64,000 bases of DNA from Ruminiclostridium herbifermentans (GCF_005473905.2 NZ_CP061336.1:2410501-2474500), one strand, 5' to 3'; numbered from the stretch's first letter, positions 1 through 9,919 are shown. Translations and numbers: made by a program. Notes: generated by a model from the letters alone, not told the origin.

Positions 1-1893
1 CGTTGTATTAGCTACAACATTTGTATCTGCTTTATTAGTTGCCTCAACAATAGCCCAGCCCACACCATTTTGTTCTACCATTACAGGGTCCCAGTAAATG
101 TCTCCGATACATCTTCCATCTTTTACATTCTTCAAAGCATTAAATAATTCCAGCAAAAAGTCTCTTTGACCATTTGGTGAACTTTCATAATAATTTTCAT
201 ATGCACCATTATTTTTTAGCTGTCCCTCATATCCATTAGGCAAATATTTATTAAAGTTATATCCTGTTTCCATGATTATAATATCTTTATTATATCTGGC
301 ACAAATCTTGTTACAGAAATCAACTACTTTGTTTGCTGTAATGCCCGTATAATAAGGATAATATGAAGCACCTATAATATCGTACTTTATATTGTAAGTT
401 TTACAGTTATCAAAGAACCATATGTATTTGTCAGAATTACCAGCATCGTCTAAATGAAGTATTACTTTTGTATTAGGACTTACCTCTTTTACTGCCGTAT
501 ATCCTGCATTAATAAACCTTCCTAAATTAGCAAAGTTATTGTAGCTGCCATATGGATATAGCATGCCTGCCTGTATTTCATTTCCAAGGGATACTGTTTC
601 AGGTATTGTGCCTTGTGCTGCCATTTGCTGCATAACACTTTTTGTATAGTTATAAACCAAATTTTCTAGTTTAGCTACTGCGTCTTGAGTGGATAATCCT
701 GCGATTTGTGATTTCCAATCTGTAGGAATATTCTGAGTCAAACCATTAGTCCAAAAATCACTATAATGTAAAGTAAGCTGAATAGCCATATTTGCATTTT
801 TTGCGCGCTTTGCCAATCTTAAGATATCCTCAAGGTTCAGATAATTTTCCTTTAAATAATATTTACCATCTCCGCGACCCTTTCCAGGATTATTATATAA
901 TCTAAGTCTCGCAATATTCCAACCATTATCCGCTAATAGCTTAACTGCATCCTGCTCTTTTCCGTTTGAATCATAAAACTTAGCTCCCATATCTTCTACA
1001 TAGGTTAATTCAGAAATATCTCCTCCCACGTAGAACTTCTTTTGCTGTGACTGATTGCTTTCTCTATTGATAGTAAAATCATCAAGATTTACCCAATTTT
1101 TTGCGTTGGCATCACTATAGAAGCCAATTCTAATATTACCGTCTGCACCAACTTGGACTCCTCTAACTGTAACTAAGGTCCATCCATATTGCTGTGAGTT
1201 CTCGGTATTTAAAGCATTTGTTACTGGAATAGCTGTCATGCATTTATTTTGTCCTGTTCCGTGTGCATAAAGATATGCACTGTTCTGGTTTCCACCATTT
1301 TGAACGTAGCAGGTTATATAATAGTAACCCGGCTGCAGTCCTGTAACGTCTTGATAAATATCCGATACATAATTGGATTCAGCATAACAAGATAATTGAT
1401 AACGCCCTGTACGAGATGCTCTTGAAGATGCATAAGTAGCACCTGTTGTATTTTTAGAGCCTAATGTCCATCCATTAATACTGCCATCCTCAAAGCCGGT
1501 ATTAGTAAATACTTTATTAGCAGGTTTACCTGTAGGAAGAGAATAAATTATTTTCATTAAATAGCTTTTTAGTATTGCGAAATCAATAGCATCTATCTGA
1601 CCATCAACATTTACATCAGCAGCTGATAGATTTATCCCCTGAGAATCGCTGCCTAATAAATGTTTTTTTAATAAAGCATAATCAATAGCATCAATATTTC
1701 CATCATTGTTTATGTCGCCATATGTAGTAATAGAGGTATTAGCATTTAATTGCCTTTCATTTAATGTGATAGTGGAATTTGACAATGCGCTGAATGAAGA
1801 ACTAATATCTGTTGCCTTTATATCTTGGGGTAAAACAGTCATTGAAATGAATATACTTAATGATAGTATTATTCCAAAAACTCTTCTTTTCAA
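1..1893 (-). CDS. Cellulosomal GH53 endo-beta-1,4-galactanase, dockerin at N-terminus (partial)
   Basis: Secreted enzyme predicted to cut beta-1,4-galactan side chains of pectin and dock onto a cellulosome. 631 codons are visible with no stop, so the C-terminus lies outside the window. The start is a TTG preceded by GGGAGAGG six bases upstream. Order: signal peptide (basic KRR then a hydrophobic run, residues 1-27); type I dockerin (about 60-120) with two Ca-loop repeats of the form DxNxDGxID; a carbohydrate-binding-like beta module (about 135-270) starting [12 protein letters not shown]; then the GH53 barrel with [23 protein letters not shown] (acid/base Glu) and IIMETGYN (nucleophile Glu). 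Family and catalytic residues are recognised by motif; substrate is inferred from the family. The dockerin lies before the catalytic domain, whereas it is C-terminal in many cellulosomal enzymes. Confidence 0.93.
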   Translation of the reverse strand, partial: MKRRVFGIILSLSIFISMTVLPQDIKATDISSSFSALSNSTITLNERQLNANTSITTYGDINNDGNIDAIDYALLKKHLLGSDSQGINLSAADVNVDGQIDAIDFAILKSYLMKIIYSLPTGKPANKVFTNTGFEDGSINGWTLGSKNTTGATYASSRASRTGRYQLSCYAESNYVSDIYQDVTGLQPGYYYITCYVQNGGNQNSAYLYAHGTGQNKCMTAIPVTNALNTENSQQYGWTLVTVRGVQVGADGNIRIGFYSDANAKNWVNLDDFTINRESNQSQQKKFYVGGDISELTYVEDMGAKFYDSNGKEQDAVKLLADNGWNIARLRLYNNPGKGRGDGKYYLKENYLNLEDILRLAKRAKNANMAIQLTLHYSDFWTNGLTQNIPTDWKSQIAGLSTQDAVAKLENLVYNYTKSVMQQMAAQGTIPETVSLGNEIQAGMLYPYGSYNNFANLGRFINAGYTAVKEVSPNTKVILHLDDAGNSDKYIWFFDNCKTYNIKYDIIGASYYPYYTGITANKVVDFCNKICARYNKDIIIMETGYNFNKYLPNGYEGQLKNNGAYENYYESSPNGQRDFLLELFNALKNVKDGRCIGDIYWDPVMVEQNGVGWAIVEATNKADTNVVANTT

Positions 1894-2038
1894 AATAATC
1901 CTCTCCCTTTTAATAAATTTGTTTAAGATGGTTAGAACTCAAATTAATATTAATATTGTAGTACTAGCTTACGGAGATTTCTGAGAAAACTTATAAAATG
2001 GATCACTCTAATGAACTGTTGAAAAACAAAATTTCTGT

Positions 2039-2328
2039 ATACCGATGAATTGTTGCAAGAAATAGTACTAAGTAGCATATATATCTATTTGCTAAGCTCG
2101 GTTAGAAATTGATGCTAGAAATAATAGGTGAAGAACAAGTATTGTAGCCGACACAGCATTAGTCAGTAGCTGTGAGTATTAACCCGAGACTGGATGCCTT
2201 GTTAATACGGTCGGCGGAAACGCTTGTTCTGAACCATAATTATTTCAGCATCAATTTCGTGAGTGAGCAATAGATATATACTGCACGGAAGTACTACATA
2301 TGCATCTTACTGTTGATATGTATTATTT
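2039..2328 (+). repeat. Family A dispersed repeat, copy A1
   Basis: Core 2061-2296 runs from AATAGTAC to AGTACTA, with related flanks (ATACCGATG on the left, ACTGTTGATATGTATTAT on the right). The ends are imperfect inverted repeats containing ATATATCTATT. Inside, GTGAAGAACAAGTATTG faces CTTGTTCT, GCCGAC faces GTCGGC, ACAGC faces GCTGT, and GTATTAA faces TTAATAC around a loop conserved in all copies (CGAGACTGGATGCCTTG here). Other copies lie near 15.5, 21.0, 40.9 and 58.4 kb, with a fragment near 5.85 kb. No ORF is present. Confidence 0.9.
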
Positions 2329-2508
2329 CTTGTTTTACAACATACTTAATCCAAGCCTTCCATTTAGCTAAGTTGTACTCACATACCAGAATAATTAATA
2401 AGCAATTAGTAGCTTTCCTGCAAACACAGTTCAATATAATTTATCACAATTTGTTAATTTAATGATACAATGATATGGAAGGCCTGTAAAGAATAATTTA
2501 TACATACA

Positions 2509-2549
2509 AAAAACACCTATTCCTTACAAATAATAAGGATAGGAGTTTT
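2509..2549 (-). terminator. Rho-independent terminator after the sulfate/siroheme cluster
   Basis: The inverted repeat AACTCCTATCCTTA / TAAGGAATAGGTGTTTT (minus-strand reading) is followed by a T-rich run, 34 bases past the stop of the precorrin-2 dehydrogenase gene. It plausibly ends the long sulfate assimilation transcript. Confidence 0.8.
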
Positions 2550-2582
2550 GGATTTACAGTAACTTTGTTAAAATTTTTGAGT

Positions 2583-3230
2583 CTAAGCATTACTGTTTCT
2601 TATGGATAATTTTGATTTATAGTTTAAAAGTATATCTAGTAGTGCTTGAGGTTTAATATTCCCTTTGTCATAAAATTCATCTAAAACCTGGGCAAGTATT
2701 TTTTCTCTTTCTTTTTTACTAAGATTACTGTGACTAACCCACAGTCTGAAATCAGCAAGAAGACTAACAATTTCTGAATAGTCCTCAGTGATATATTTTT
2801 CTGTTACCTTCCTGATTTTTTTCGCAAGTGCTGGATACTTCCCTGAAGTAGAAATTCCAATTGTTAAATCACCTCTATTTACTACAGAAGGAAAGAAAAA
2901 TGTACATTTATATGGGTTATCAACCACATTGACAGGTATATTACTTTTAACTGCATCCCTGTAAACACGCTCATTTACCATGGGTGAAGATGTAGCTGCA
3001 ACTATTAATGCTGCGGTATCAATGTCCCCTTCACTATATTCTCTTTTTATCAATTTAATTTTTTTATTAATTTCTAAGTCAATAAGTGTCGGATTAAATT
3101 CAGGAGCAATTACAGTTAAATCAGCTTTATACCTTAGCAAAACTTCAACTTTTCTTGAAGCCACCTCTCCCCCTCCAATAACAACACATTTTTTGTTATT
3201 AAGATTTATAAACAACGGGAACATACCCAA
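2583..3230 (-). CDS. Precorrin-2 dehydrogenase / sirohydrochlorin ferrochelatase (CysG N-domain, Met8/SirC type)
   Basis: NAD-dependent oxidation of precorrin-2 to sirohydrochlorin, and possibly iron insertion, to give siroheme. The 215-residue protein has the Rossmann start CVVIGGGEVASRKVEVLL at residues 15-32, the family segment VNVVDNPYKCTFFFPSVVNRG around 125, and ISTSGKYPALAKKIR around 158. It lacks the C-terminal uroporphyrinogen methyltransferase domain of full CysG, so that activity must come from another gene. It is the last gene of the sulfate cluster; its cofactor is used by the sulfite reductase at 4862-5728. The likely start is TTG, six bases after GGAG. Ferrochelatase activity is inferred only. 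Confidence 0.9.
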   Translation of the reverse strand: MGMFPLFINLNNKKCVVIGGGEVASRKVEVLLRYKADLTVIAPEFNPTLIDLEINKKIKLIKREYSEGDIDTAALIVAATSSPMVNERVYRDAVKSNIPVNVVDNPYKCTFFFPSVVNRGDLTIGISTSGKYPALAKKIRKVTEKYITEDYSEIVSLLADFRLWVSHSNLSKKEREKILAQVLDEFYDKGNIKPQALLDILLNYKSKLSIRNSNA

Positions 3231-3331
3231 CTTTTACTCCACCTCAAATCCCTTCAAAATATTTTATTTGTTAGTTACTATTCAGCCTTTTAAGTACAAT
3301 GTACAGCAAAGTTTATACTGTAACACTCATT

Positions 3332-3498
3332 GAACCATGGATGGTGAATATGGAAAGGTAGCTTATAGATGAACCAAAAACACATCACTTAAGTAAATAC
3401 CACTCACATTAGCAAAAAATGCTTGCTCTTTTTGAGACTCGCAAGTTCACCATGTAAGTACTAACTATACTTTCGAGTTATTTTTCAGCAAACCATAG
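3332..3498 (+). repeat. Family B dispersed repeat, copy B1
   Basis: The copy begins GAACCATGGATG and ends CAGCAAACCATAG. The right half carries GCTTGCTCTTTTTGAGACTC and a hairpin whose arms are ACTCGcAAGT and ACTTTCGAGT around CACCATGTAAGTACTAACTAT. The same order of blocks recurs at 21431-21602 and 5920-6034, with diverged copies near 37.5 and 43.4 kb. It fills most of the gap between hemA and the precorrin-2 dehydrogenase gene. Confidence 0.82.
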
Positions 3499-3557
3499 AT
3501 AAGTTATAACACCTCATAGACTCAGCTAATAATATTTTAAGTTTGAATAGTAACTTA

Positions 3558-4604
3558 TCATGCCTTCTTTAATAACGAGTTTCTGTATTTATACCATCTG
3601 ATAAACTCATTAATATGACAATTAATCTGAGTTTCAATATAATCCATATCCAGCTGACTATGGCCATGGTCTTTAACATTTTTCAGTTTGAACTTTTTTA
3701 ATTGATCAATATTATATAGTTCAATATTTTCATTCTTACTAATAGCCTCATCAAAATCCCTTGGTACAGCTAAATCAATAAATAATTGCTTCTTGTTAGA
3801 GTTGACAATCTCCTTTTCAAGCATATCCTGGGTTATTATATAGTGAGGACTGGACGTAGCTCCTATTACGACATCACTTTCTCTTATATAAGAATATCTG
3901 TCTTTATAATTGATTATGGTTACCTTTGATTGATTTATTTCATTTGTCAAAAGGCCATTTCTCTGAGTAATATATATTTTTGCTGCACCCAATTCCTGTA
4001 ACTTGAAGCAAATAGTCTTACCTATTTCGCCTGAGCCAATAATCAATATATTTCTATTAATCACACTCTCTCCATAAATATCTTCAATGAGAAGTACTGC
4101 TTGGCCTGCAACCGAAGTAACTTTATTCAAAAAAAGGTTTCTTGTATGAAATTTTTTTGAAGCCGTAATGGCTAGCCTTGATAAGGTATTCAAAACTGCT
4201 TTACTTGTTCCGTACTTAATGGATATCTCATAAGCACTTTTAAACTGTCCTAATATCTGTTCTTCACCAATAATCATTGAATCCATGCCGGAGGCAACTT
4301 TCATAATATGTCTGATAGCGTTAATGTCTGAATATACATAAAAGTACTTTTTAACCTCATATATATCTAAGCCCTTTAATATGCAAAACTGCTTTTCAAT
4401 GTATCCGGTATCTTCAATGGTATTTTCTGAAAAAATGTGTAACTCAGTTCTGTTGCAGGTAGAAAGCAGGGCGCACTCCATAATCCCATCAAGAGATTTA
4501 ATACTAGACAGGATATATTCATATTCATCGCTCTCAACACTGAATTTTTCGCGTATTTGTATCGGAGTTGTTTTATAATTCACCCCGATTACATATAATT
4601 CCAT
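3558..4604 (-). CDS. hemA: Glutamyl-tRNA reductase, short form
   Basis: Reduces glutamyl-tRNA(Glu) to glutamate-1-semialdehyde, the first committed step of tetrapyrrole synthesis. The catalytic domain carries LLSTCNRTELH with the nucleophile Cys at residue 50 and GEEQILGQ near 112; the NADPH domain has ILIIGSGEIGKTI near 186. The protein is 348 residues against roughly 400-430 in most of the family: it stops in the early part of the C-terminal helical dimerisation domain (NEFIRWYKYRNSLLKKA). The start is ATG after GAGGTG with nine bases between. In a sulfate cluster it probably feeds siroheme for sulfite reductase. A family B repeat begins about 60 bases after its stop. Confidence 0.93.
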   Translation of the reverse strand: MELYVIGVNYKTTPIQIREKFSVESDEYEYILSSIKSLDGIMECALLSTCNRTELHIFSENTIEDTGYIEKQFCILKGLDIYEVKKYFYVYSDINAIRHIMKVASGMDSMIIGEEQILGQFKSAYEISIKYGTSKAVLNTLSRLAITASKKFHTRNLFLNKVTSVAGQAVLLIEDIYGESVINRNILIIGSGEIGKTICFKLQELGAAKIYITQRNGLLTNEINQSKVTIINYKDRYSYIRESDVVIGATSSPHYIITQDMLEKEIVNSNKKQLFIDLAVPRDFDEAISKNENIELYNIDQLKKFKLKNVKDHGHSQLDMDYIETQINCHINEFIRWYKYRNSLLKKA

Positions 4605-4861
4605 GCAATATTCACCTCATTAATGAAACAAGGAATGATTATATAATAAATTTATTGTGATTCAAATATTCCTTCTTAATATACCTTTAATTATAACATT
4701 AAAATTCTATAGCATAAAAACTCCTATTTACTAAAACCTGATTGCTTAACTTTTTCTTAGGCTGCTTTTTGGCAATCAGAACAATTTACTGTTAATGGCA
4801 AGAAAACTCTTACTATAATTCTGCGTATTAACAGGACATCTTCTTAACTATATCTTCTTAA

Positions 4862-5728
4862 CTATGACCTTATATTTTCAAATTCTTTTTCAAGCAAATC
4901 CCAGCCAACTCTGTCAACAGTATTTCTGAAGCGCTCTCCCTGCTTAGCATGTTTTTCATAAAATTTAAGTGTAATATCTACAATCTTGAAAAGTTCCTCA
5001 GTTGAAAAAACAATTGGCAAAAGCTGTTTTGCTGTTGCTATTCTGTTTCCAAATAGCCCTCCAAAGTAAACAATAAAACCTTTAGTACCTTTTAAAGCTT
5101 TAGTTGGACAGCCTTTCACACAACGACCACAGTTATTGCAGTTTGATTGTTCATATACAAATTTTTTCTTGTTTCTATCAACAGTTATTGCTTTCCGACG
5201 ACATACTTTGCTGCATAAACCACAGAAAGTACAGCTACCCTCTTCCCATTCTGGTTTCATAGCACCCTTTACACCAAGGTCGTTTTCTTCAGCCTTCAAA
5301 CAGTTATTAGGACAAGCAGTTATTCCAATTTTAAATTTATGCGGCAACTGCTTGCCATGATATTTGCTATCAAACTCATATGCAAGAGCAGTAGAATCCA
5401 TAAGTCCATTAGAGCAAATGCTGTCACCGTGGCAGGCAGTTATAGTCCTCACTGCTGCTCCACATGCACTGGGCTCTAAACCTGCTTTAGCTAATTCCGC
5501 TTTAACTGCTTCTATATCTTCAAGCTTTATGAATGGAATTTCAATACTCTGTCTTGAGGTCATATGTACATAGTCTTTACCATATTTTTTGGCTACTTCC
5601 GAAACCTTTAAAAGTTGGTCAGCCTTAATGTGTCCTCCAACAATGTTTACTCTCAACGAAAAGTTATCCTTCTGAGCCTGAGGAATGAAACCGTTCTTTT
5701 TTAGTTCTTTATAATCTACCTTTGCCAT
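4862..5728 (-). CDS. Siroheme [4Fe-4S] sulfite reductase with built-in ferredoxin domain
   Basis: Predicted to reduce sulfite to sulfide. This 288-residue single-chain enzyme resembles small/AsrC- and Fsr-like nitrite/sulfite reductases. After the N-terminal half-ferredoxin-like domain (VHMTSRQSIEIP near 55) come siroheme-cluster cysteines in ACHGDSIC (C-x5-C) and ACPNNC (C-x3-C), then two inserted 4Fe-4S ferredoxin motifs, CTFCGLCSKVC and CNNCGRCVKGCP (about 165-210). It lies between CysN and HemA, which supports an assimilatory role; electrons probably come from ferredoxin. The start is ATG after GGAGAG. The physiological donor is not shown by the sequence. Confidence 0.9.
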   Translation of the reverse strand: MAKVDYKELKKNGFIPQAQKDNFSLRVNIVGGHIKADQLLKVSEVAKKYGKDYVHMTSRQSIEIPFIKLEDIEAVKAELAKAGLEPSACGAAVRTITACHGDSICSNGLMDSTALAYEFDSKYHGKQLPHKFKIGITACPNNCLKAEENDLGVKGAMKPEWEEGSCTFCGLCSKVCRRKAITVDRNKKKFVYEQSNCNNCGRCVKGCPTKALKGTKGFIVYFGGLFGNRIATAKQLLPIVFSTEELFKIVDITLKFYEKHAKQGERFRNTVDRVGWDLLEKEFENIRS

Positions 5729-5844
5729 AAATACTCTCCATTTCAGGCAACAAGAGTTGATTTGTTCAACTCTATTTACCTTTGATTTTATTTATATTTA
5801 AATAATAGTTACTTATTTAGTCTTTGACAATACAAAATACAGAA

Positions 5845-5905
5845 CAGATGTCTTATTACAAGAAATAGTACGCGAGTGTAATATATATATATTTTTGTTT
5901 TGCAA
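5845..5905 (+). repeat. Family A fragment (left end only), A6
   Basis: GATGTCTTATTACAAGAAAT runs into AGTACGCGAGTGTAATATAT, matching the left end of copies A2 and A5. The structured centre and right end are missing. A family B copy follows directly. Confidence 0.7.
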
Positions 5906-5919
5906 TAGTTCTTAGCATA

Positions 5920-6034
5920 CTATGATTAAGTAAATACCACCGAAATTGGCAAAAACACTTGCGTTTTTTAAGACTCGAAGTGCACCACATAAGTACCACC
6001 TATACTTTCGAGTTATTTTGTCAACAAACCCTAG
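5920..6034 (+). repeat. Family B dispersed repeat, copy B2
   Basis: Contains TTAAGTAAATACCACC, ACTTGCGTTTTTTAAGACTC, a GACTCGAAGTGCACC hairpin with TATACTTTCGAGTTA, and TCAACAAACC at its end. It lacks the first 50-60 bases present in B1 and B3. It sits between the sulfite reductase start and the CysN stop. Confidence 0.8.
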
Positions 6035-6074
6035 GCTTAATAGTATCCTATAATATTCTATCATAAAAAACTAT

Positions 6075-7883
6075 TTAAATATAATAATCTACAATTATCT
6101 CCTTCTGCTTAAGTAAATCACATACAGAATCAACAGCTTTCTTAGTTGCACCCTCAATGCTAATATTGGCATCAGGTTTAAAACTGTTAAATGGTGAATC
6201 ACCAATATTTACAATTAATATCTCATGTGGTTGATTTAATAATTTAAGCTTATTAGCTTCATAATCGTCCAAATTAAATACAGAGGTTATGAATATCTGA
6301 CCTGCATCGGTGAATATTCTTGCCAACTCACCAATTTGTCTTATTTGATTTTCTCTTGCTTCAAAGTCTGACACATTGTTAGATGCAAGACCATGAAGAA
6401 GGCTGGAAACCCCAAGATAGTAAGACTTGTAATTCATTTTGAAAAGTCTGTTTTCTAAGTACTTTCCTATATCACGAATAATTTCTTCATTTTCTTCACT
6501 TCCAGTTGTTATAACCACAAACTTAGATTTATGCCCATAAATTTCTTCTCTGTCCCTAGAAGTAATCAAACCCTTTTCCCAGAGATATTCTCTGTCTTTT
6601 ATTTGTTCTATAAGGGTATTATTGCTATCGGAGACTCCTTCTAAAATGATTCCGCCACCTGATATTTCATAATTATCTACTATTACAAACCTTCCTGTAA
6701 ATTCAATATCCGAAATAGGGTCAAATGCAATAGGCTTTGAAGTTTCCAAAATACACTCAGCCACATCATGCCTTTCAACCTGATCCTTAAAGGAATCAAT
6801 ATTTAATTCTGCTGCGTCTATTATATTTAAAATATCAACAAGCTTAACACCTATTTTCATTGTACCTATTTTCAATTTATAGTTTTTGTTTTTTACCAGC
6901 GGTGCTTTACCTACCCAAAAGATATTTACTCTAAAGCGTGAACTTATAACTGGTTGATTTTCATTCACTTTAACCATCAACTCACCGGGCTTAATATATA
7001 TCTGAGTTGTTAAGGTAAACCCAATAGCTTCATCGGCAAATGCAGTATCTCTAGGTTCTACATTAAAGCCTTCAATGCTGTTAATTGTGCTTCTTTTTTG
7101 AGAAGGGAGAAATAAAACCTCATCTCCAGTCTTAATAGTACCACTCAAAATAGTACCTGCAACTATTCTTCTATCATCATTTCCTTCTGTGAATTTGTAA
7201 ATGTCTTGCACAGGCATACGAAATGGAAGTTGGTAATTTTCTTTTTTATTTATAAAACTATCTAATTGCTCTAGAACTGTAGGCCCCTCATACCAGAATG
7301 TATTTTTAGATTTTTCAGCTACATTGTCACCATTAAAAGCACTTATTGGAATAAAGTTTAAGGGCTTTATATTAATTTTGCTCAAGAATTCTGTAAATTC
7401 TGCCTGTATATTATTAAATACATCTTTATCAAAGTTAACCAAATCCATTTTATTTACTAGGACAACAACCTGTTTGATTCCAAGCATTGAAACAATATGT
7501 CCATGGCGTTTTGAATTCTCTTTGATACCTTCTTTTGCATCAATTACCAAAAGTGCAGCTTCAGCTCTGGAGGCACCTGTTACCATGTTTTTGAGAAATT
7601 CTATATGTCCTGGTGCATCAATTATTATATAGTCTCTTTTACTTGTTTTAAAAAAGCATCTTGCTGTATCAATTGTGATTCCCTGCGACTGCTCATCCTT
7701 CAAAGCATCTAAAAGAAATGCGTATTCAAAAGGCCTTGAGTTCTTCTTACAGAATTCCTTAACTGACTCAAGCTTTCCCTCTGGAAGAGAATCTGTATCT
7801 GCAAGTAATCTGCCAATAACCGTACTTTTTCCGTGATCCACATGTCCAACAATTACTATATTCATTTGTTCTCTGTTATCCAT
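6075..7883 (-). CDS. cysN: Sulfate adenylyltransferase large (GTPase) subunit, with decayed APS-kinase tail
   Basis: GTP-driven partner of CysD in making adenosine 5'-phosphosulfate from ATP and sulfate. The EF-Tu-like GTPase has P-loop GHVDHGKS (13-20), DAPGH (about 90) and NKMD (about 145), then two beta-barrel domains up to about residue 430. Residues 453-602 resemble CysC ([24 protein letters not shown]), but the P-loop position reads TTGSEENEE and the catalytic DGDN position reads GVSS, so kinase activity is unlikely. The start codon directly follows the cysD stop. With an APS-type reductase in the same cluster, PAPS would not be needed, which fits loss of the kinase. Confidence 0.95.
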   Translation of the reverse strand: MDNREQMNIVIVGHVDHGKSTVIGRLLADTDSLPEGKLESVKEFCKKNSRPFEYAFLLDALKDEQSQGITIDTARCFFKTSKRDYIIIDAPGHIEFLKNMVTGASRAEAALLVIDAKEGIKENSKRHGHIVSMLGIKQVVVLVNKMDLVNFDKDVFNNIQAEFTEFLSKINIKPLNFIPISAFNGDNVAEKSKNTFWYEGPTVLEQLDSFINKKENYQLPFRMPVQDIYKFTEGNDDRRIVAGTILSGTIKTGDEVLFLPSQKRSTINSIEGFNVEPRDTAFADEAIGFTLTTQIYIKPGELMVKVNENQPVISSRFRVNIFWVGKAPLVKNKNYKLKIGTMKIGVKLVDILNIIDAAELNIDSFKDQVERHDVAECILETSKPIAFDPISDIEFTGRFVIVDNYEISGGGIILEGVSDSNNTLIEQIKDREYLWEKGLITSRDREEIYGHKSKFVVITTGSEENEEIIRDIGKYLENRLFKMNYKSYYLGVSSLLHGLASNNVSDFEARENQIRQIGELARIFTDAGQIFITSVFNLDDYEANKLKLLNQPHEILIVNIGDSPFNSFKPDANISIEGATKKAVDSVCDLLKQKEIIVDYYI

Positions 7884-8765
7884 TTACATATACCCCCCTC
7901 TACGCAGTGTTTCTAGTCCTCCGCCATCATCCTTGTCCTGTGCACGGCCTGATCTTTCAGCTATATTTGCAAATTTTCCACTCTTTAATTCTTCTATAAT
8001 TTCACTGACATTCTTAGCTGATGAATCGACCGGTGCTGTACAAGGATAGCATCCCAAGGACCTGTAGCGTTTTCCATTGCCTTGGTCAAAATATAGTGAT
8101 GTAATAGGAATATTTTCTCTTTCGATATACTCCCAAATATTTAATTCTGTCCAATCAAGAAGAGGATGTATTCTGATATGAGTTCCAGGAGCAAAGTCTG
8201 TTTTAAATTGATTCCAAAATTCAGGTGGTTGATCTCCTACATCCCAATCATTTTCCTTATCTCTTGGTGAGAAATATCTCTCTTTTGAGCGACTGCCTTC
8301 CTCATCTGCCCTAACACCCACAATTACACCTGTATATTGCTCTCTGTTAGTATCTAGCACGTATTTTCCAGTCTTATGATCCATTACATATCTGTTCCAT
8401 TCACCTGAAAGTGTATTTTTTAATGCGTTGGATTTTAGTGATTGACAGCATGTGATTCTGTCTACTTTGCCATCAGGAAATGTATTCTTTTGTGCCAAAG
8501 CTTCGGTATTTTCGCCGTAAACCATTGTAAGCTTCCATTTTAGTGCCAGTTCATCTCTGTACTTAATCATTTCAGGTATTTTAAAATGTGTATCTATATG
8601 TACAAGTGGTATTGGTACGTGACCGAAAAAAGCCTTTCTTGCAAGCCATAATAATACGGTGCTATCCTTTCCGATAGACCAGAGCATACAAATATTTTTA
8701 AATTCTCTGTATGCCTCTCTAAGTATATGAACACTTTGCGCCTCTAATTTATCTAAATGATTCAT
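7884..8765 (-). CDS. cysD: Sulfate adenylyltransferase small subunit
   Basis: ATP-pyrophosphatase-fold subunit that forms APS from ATP and sulfate together with CysN. The 293-residue protein has [10 protein letters not shown] (PP-loop, about 31), [14 protein letters not shown] (about 52), [14 protein letters not shown] (about 150) and the C-terminal [13 protein letters not shown] typical of CysD. The start is ATG after GGGGGG. It is directly adjacent to cysN. It is separated from cysH by 364 bases carrying an imperfect tandem repeat. Confidence 0.97.
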   Translation of the reverse strand: MNHLDKLEAQSVHILREAYREFKNICMLWSIGKDSTVLLWLARKAFFGHVPIPLVHIDTHFKIPEMIKYRDELALKWKLTMVYGENTEALAQKNTFPDGKVDRITCCQSLKSNALKNTLSGEWNRYVMDHKTGKYVLDTNREQYTGVIVGVRADEEGSRSKERYFSPRDKENDWDVGDQPPEFWNQFKTDFAPGTHIRIHPLLDWTELNIWEYIERENIPITSLYFDQGNGKRYRSLGCYPCTAPVDSSAKNVSEIIEELKSGKFANIAERSGRAQDKDDGGGLETLRRGGYM

Positions 8766-8879
8766 AAAAACCCCCCTTTAAACGCATAAATACGTTTTTA
8801 TAATAAAATGTTAGTTGATAGCTTTGATGAAAAGCATTCGTACCAAACTTTTATATCAAAAGTTTCAGTTGCATAAGCA

Positions 8880-9113
8880 TCAAAGTTAATAGGTATCTCT
8901 TTTTCTAAGTACGATAAATACAGCAAAGGAAACATGCGAAGCTGATGAAAAGCACATATGTATGTCTTTTTCCTTGTTCGCTAAATACAGCTGTAAAACA
9001 TACTAAAATGATGAATATCACATAGGTATGTTTTTTTAAGTTCGCTAAAAACAGCAAAGGAAACACGCCGAGTTAATGGAAATCACATAGGTATGACTTT
9101 TTCGCTGTAATTA
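8880..9113. repeat. Imperfect ~66-bp tandem repeat between cysD and cysH
   Basis: The block TAGGTATGTYTTTTT, then TTCGCTAAATACAGCAAAGG, AAACAYGC and ATGRAAATCACA recurs with a spacing of about 66-67 bases (near 8890, 8958, 9023 and 9089), giving a little over three copies. No ORF or clear terminator was seen. The intervening sequence is not conserved enough, and there are too few units, for a CRISPR array. Confidence 0.75.
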
Positions 9114-9129
9114 TAAAATAGTATCAATT

Positions 9130-9855
9130 TCACTTAACAGAAGAATGTCCTCCCAAATGTAGTCCGCATTCTTTTTTGTCTGGGTCCTCCCACCACCATC
9201 TGCCGCTTCGTACATTCTCTCCTGGCTGTATTGCTCTAGTACAGGGCTGGCAGCCAATACTTCGGAATCCCTTATCGTAAAGGCTATTATAAGGTAAGTT
9301 ATGTGCTTTTATGTATTCCCATACCTTCTCTTCCGACCAGAATATAATAGGATTAATTTTATATATGGAATTTCCTTCGTCCCACTCAAATATTTCCATA
9401 TCCTGACGAGTTGGTGACTGTTCTCTTCTAAGACCGCAAATCCATCCGTCTACAGTGCTTAAAACTCTTTTTAATGGCTTAACCTTTCTAATTTCGCAAC
9501 ATTTTTTTCTAAGTTCAACGCTTTCATAAAAGAAATTCGGACCAAGCTTTGATACATATTCTTCTATATCAGCACTTTCTGGTGCATAAACCTCAAAATT
9601 GAACTTGTAACGCAGCATGGTTTCATCCATTAAGTCATAAGTCTTTTGAAAATGTCTCCCAGTATCAATAACAAAAATTCTGGCTTTAGGATTGATTTTT
9701 AATAGCATATCTGTAAGAACCTGATCCTCTATTGAAAGACTTGAGGCCAGTGCAACATTTGAAACTCCTAATTTTTCAACTATAAATCGAATAGCCTCTT
9801 CCGGTTCTTTATTTATAAATTCAGTGTTTAGTGCTTTTAGATTTAGTTCCTGCAT
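9130..9855 (-). CDS. cysH: APS reductase (4Fe-4S, thioredoxin-dependent type)
   Basis: Reduces adenylyl sulfate to sulfite and AMP. The 241-residue protein has the PP-loop-like fold start (NVALASSLSIEDQVL) and the paired cysteines that mark APS-specific, iron-sulfur reductases: CCEIRKVKPL (about 141) and GCQPC (about 203). The catalytic Cys is in KKECGLH near the C-terminus. PAPS reductases lack the CC...CxxC cluster cysteines, so APS is the expected substrate; this matches the decayed kinase domain on CysN. The start is ATG after GGGG. Confidence 0.95.
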   Translation of the reverse strand: MQELNLKALNTEFINKEPEEAIRFIVEKLGVSNVALASSLSIEDQVLTDMLLKINPKARIFVIDTGRHFQKTYDLMDETMLRYKFNFEVYAPESADIEEYVSKLGPNFFYESVELRKKCCEIRKVKPLKRVLSTVDGWICGLRREQSPTRQDMEIFEWDEGNSIYKINPIIFWSEEKVWEYIKAHNLPYNSLYDKGFRSIGCQPCTRAIQPGENVRSGRWWWEDPDKKECGLHLGGHSSVK

Positions 9856-9919
9856 TTTTATCCCCTTTCAAATTCAACTTTCATATTCAAATATGATTAA
9901 TAATTAACTTAATTTAAAA

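Larger units (their letters stand above)
1894..2582. other. Intergenic stretch holding repeat A1 and a terminator
   Basis: No gene is seen here. The stretch holds a complete family A repeat (2039-2328) and, next to the precorrin-2 dehydrogenase stop, a rho-independent terminator (2509-2549). The remainder is AT-rich sequence without a supported ORF. Confidence 0.7.

Noticed and set aside
1706-1984. 92-codon plus-strand frame over the start of the galactanase gene
   Set aside because: It lies opposite the signal peptide and dockerin coding region and has no ribosome site or family resemblance.
2039-2328. Insertion sequence with transposase
   Set aside because: Family A copies are about 240-290 bp and contain no ORF; at most a non-autonomous element.
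8880-9113. CRISPR array or riboswitch between cysD and cysH
   Set aside because: Imperfect 66-base tandem units without distinct spacers, and no recognisable aptamer.
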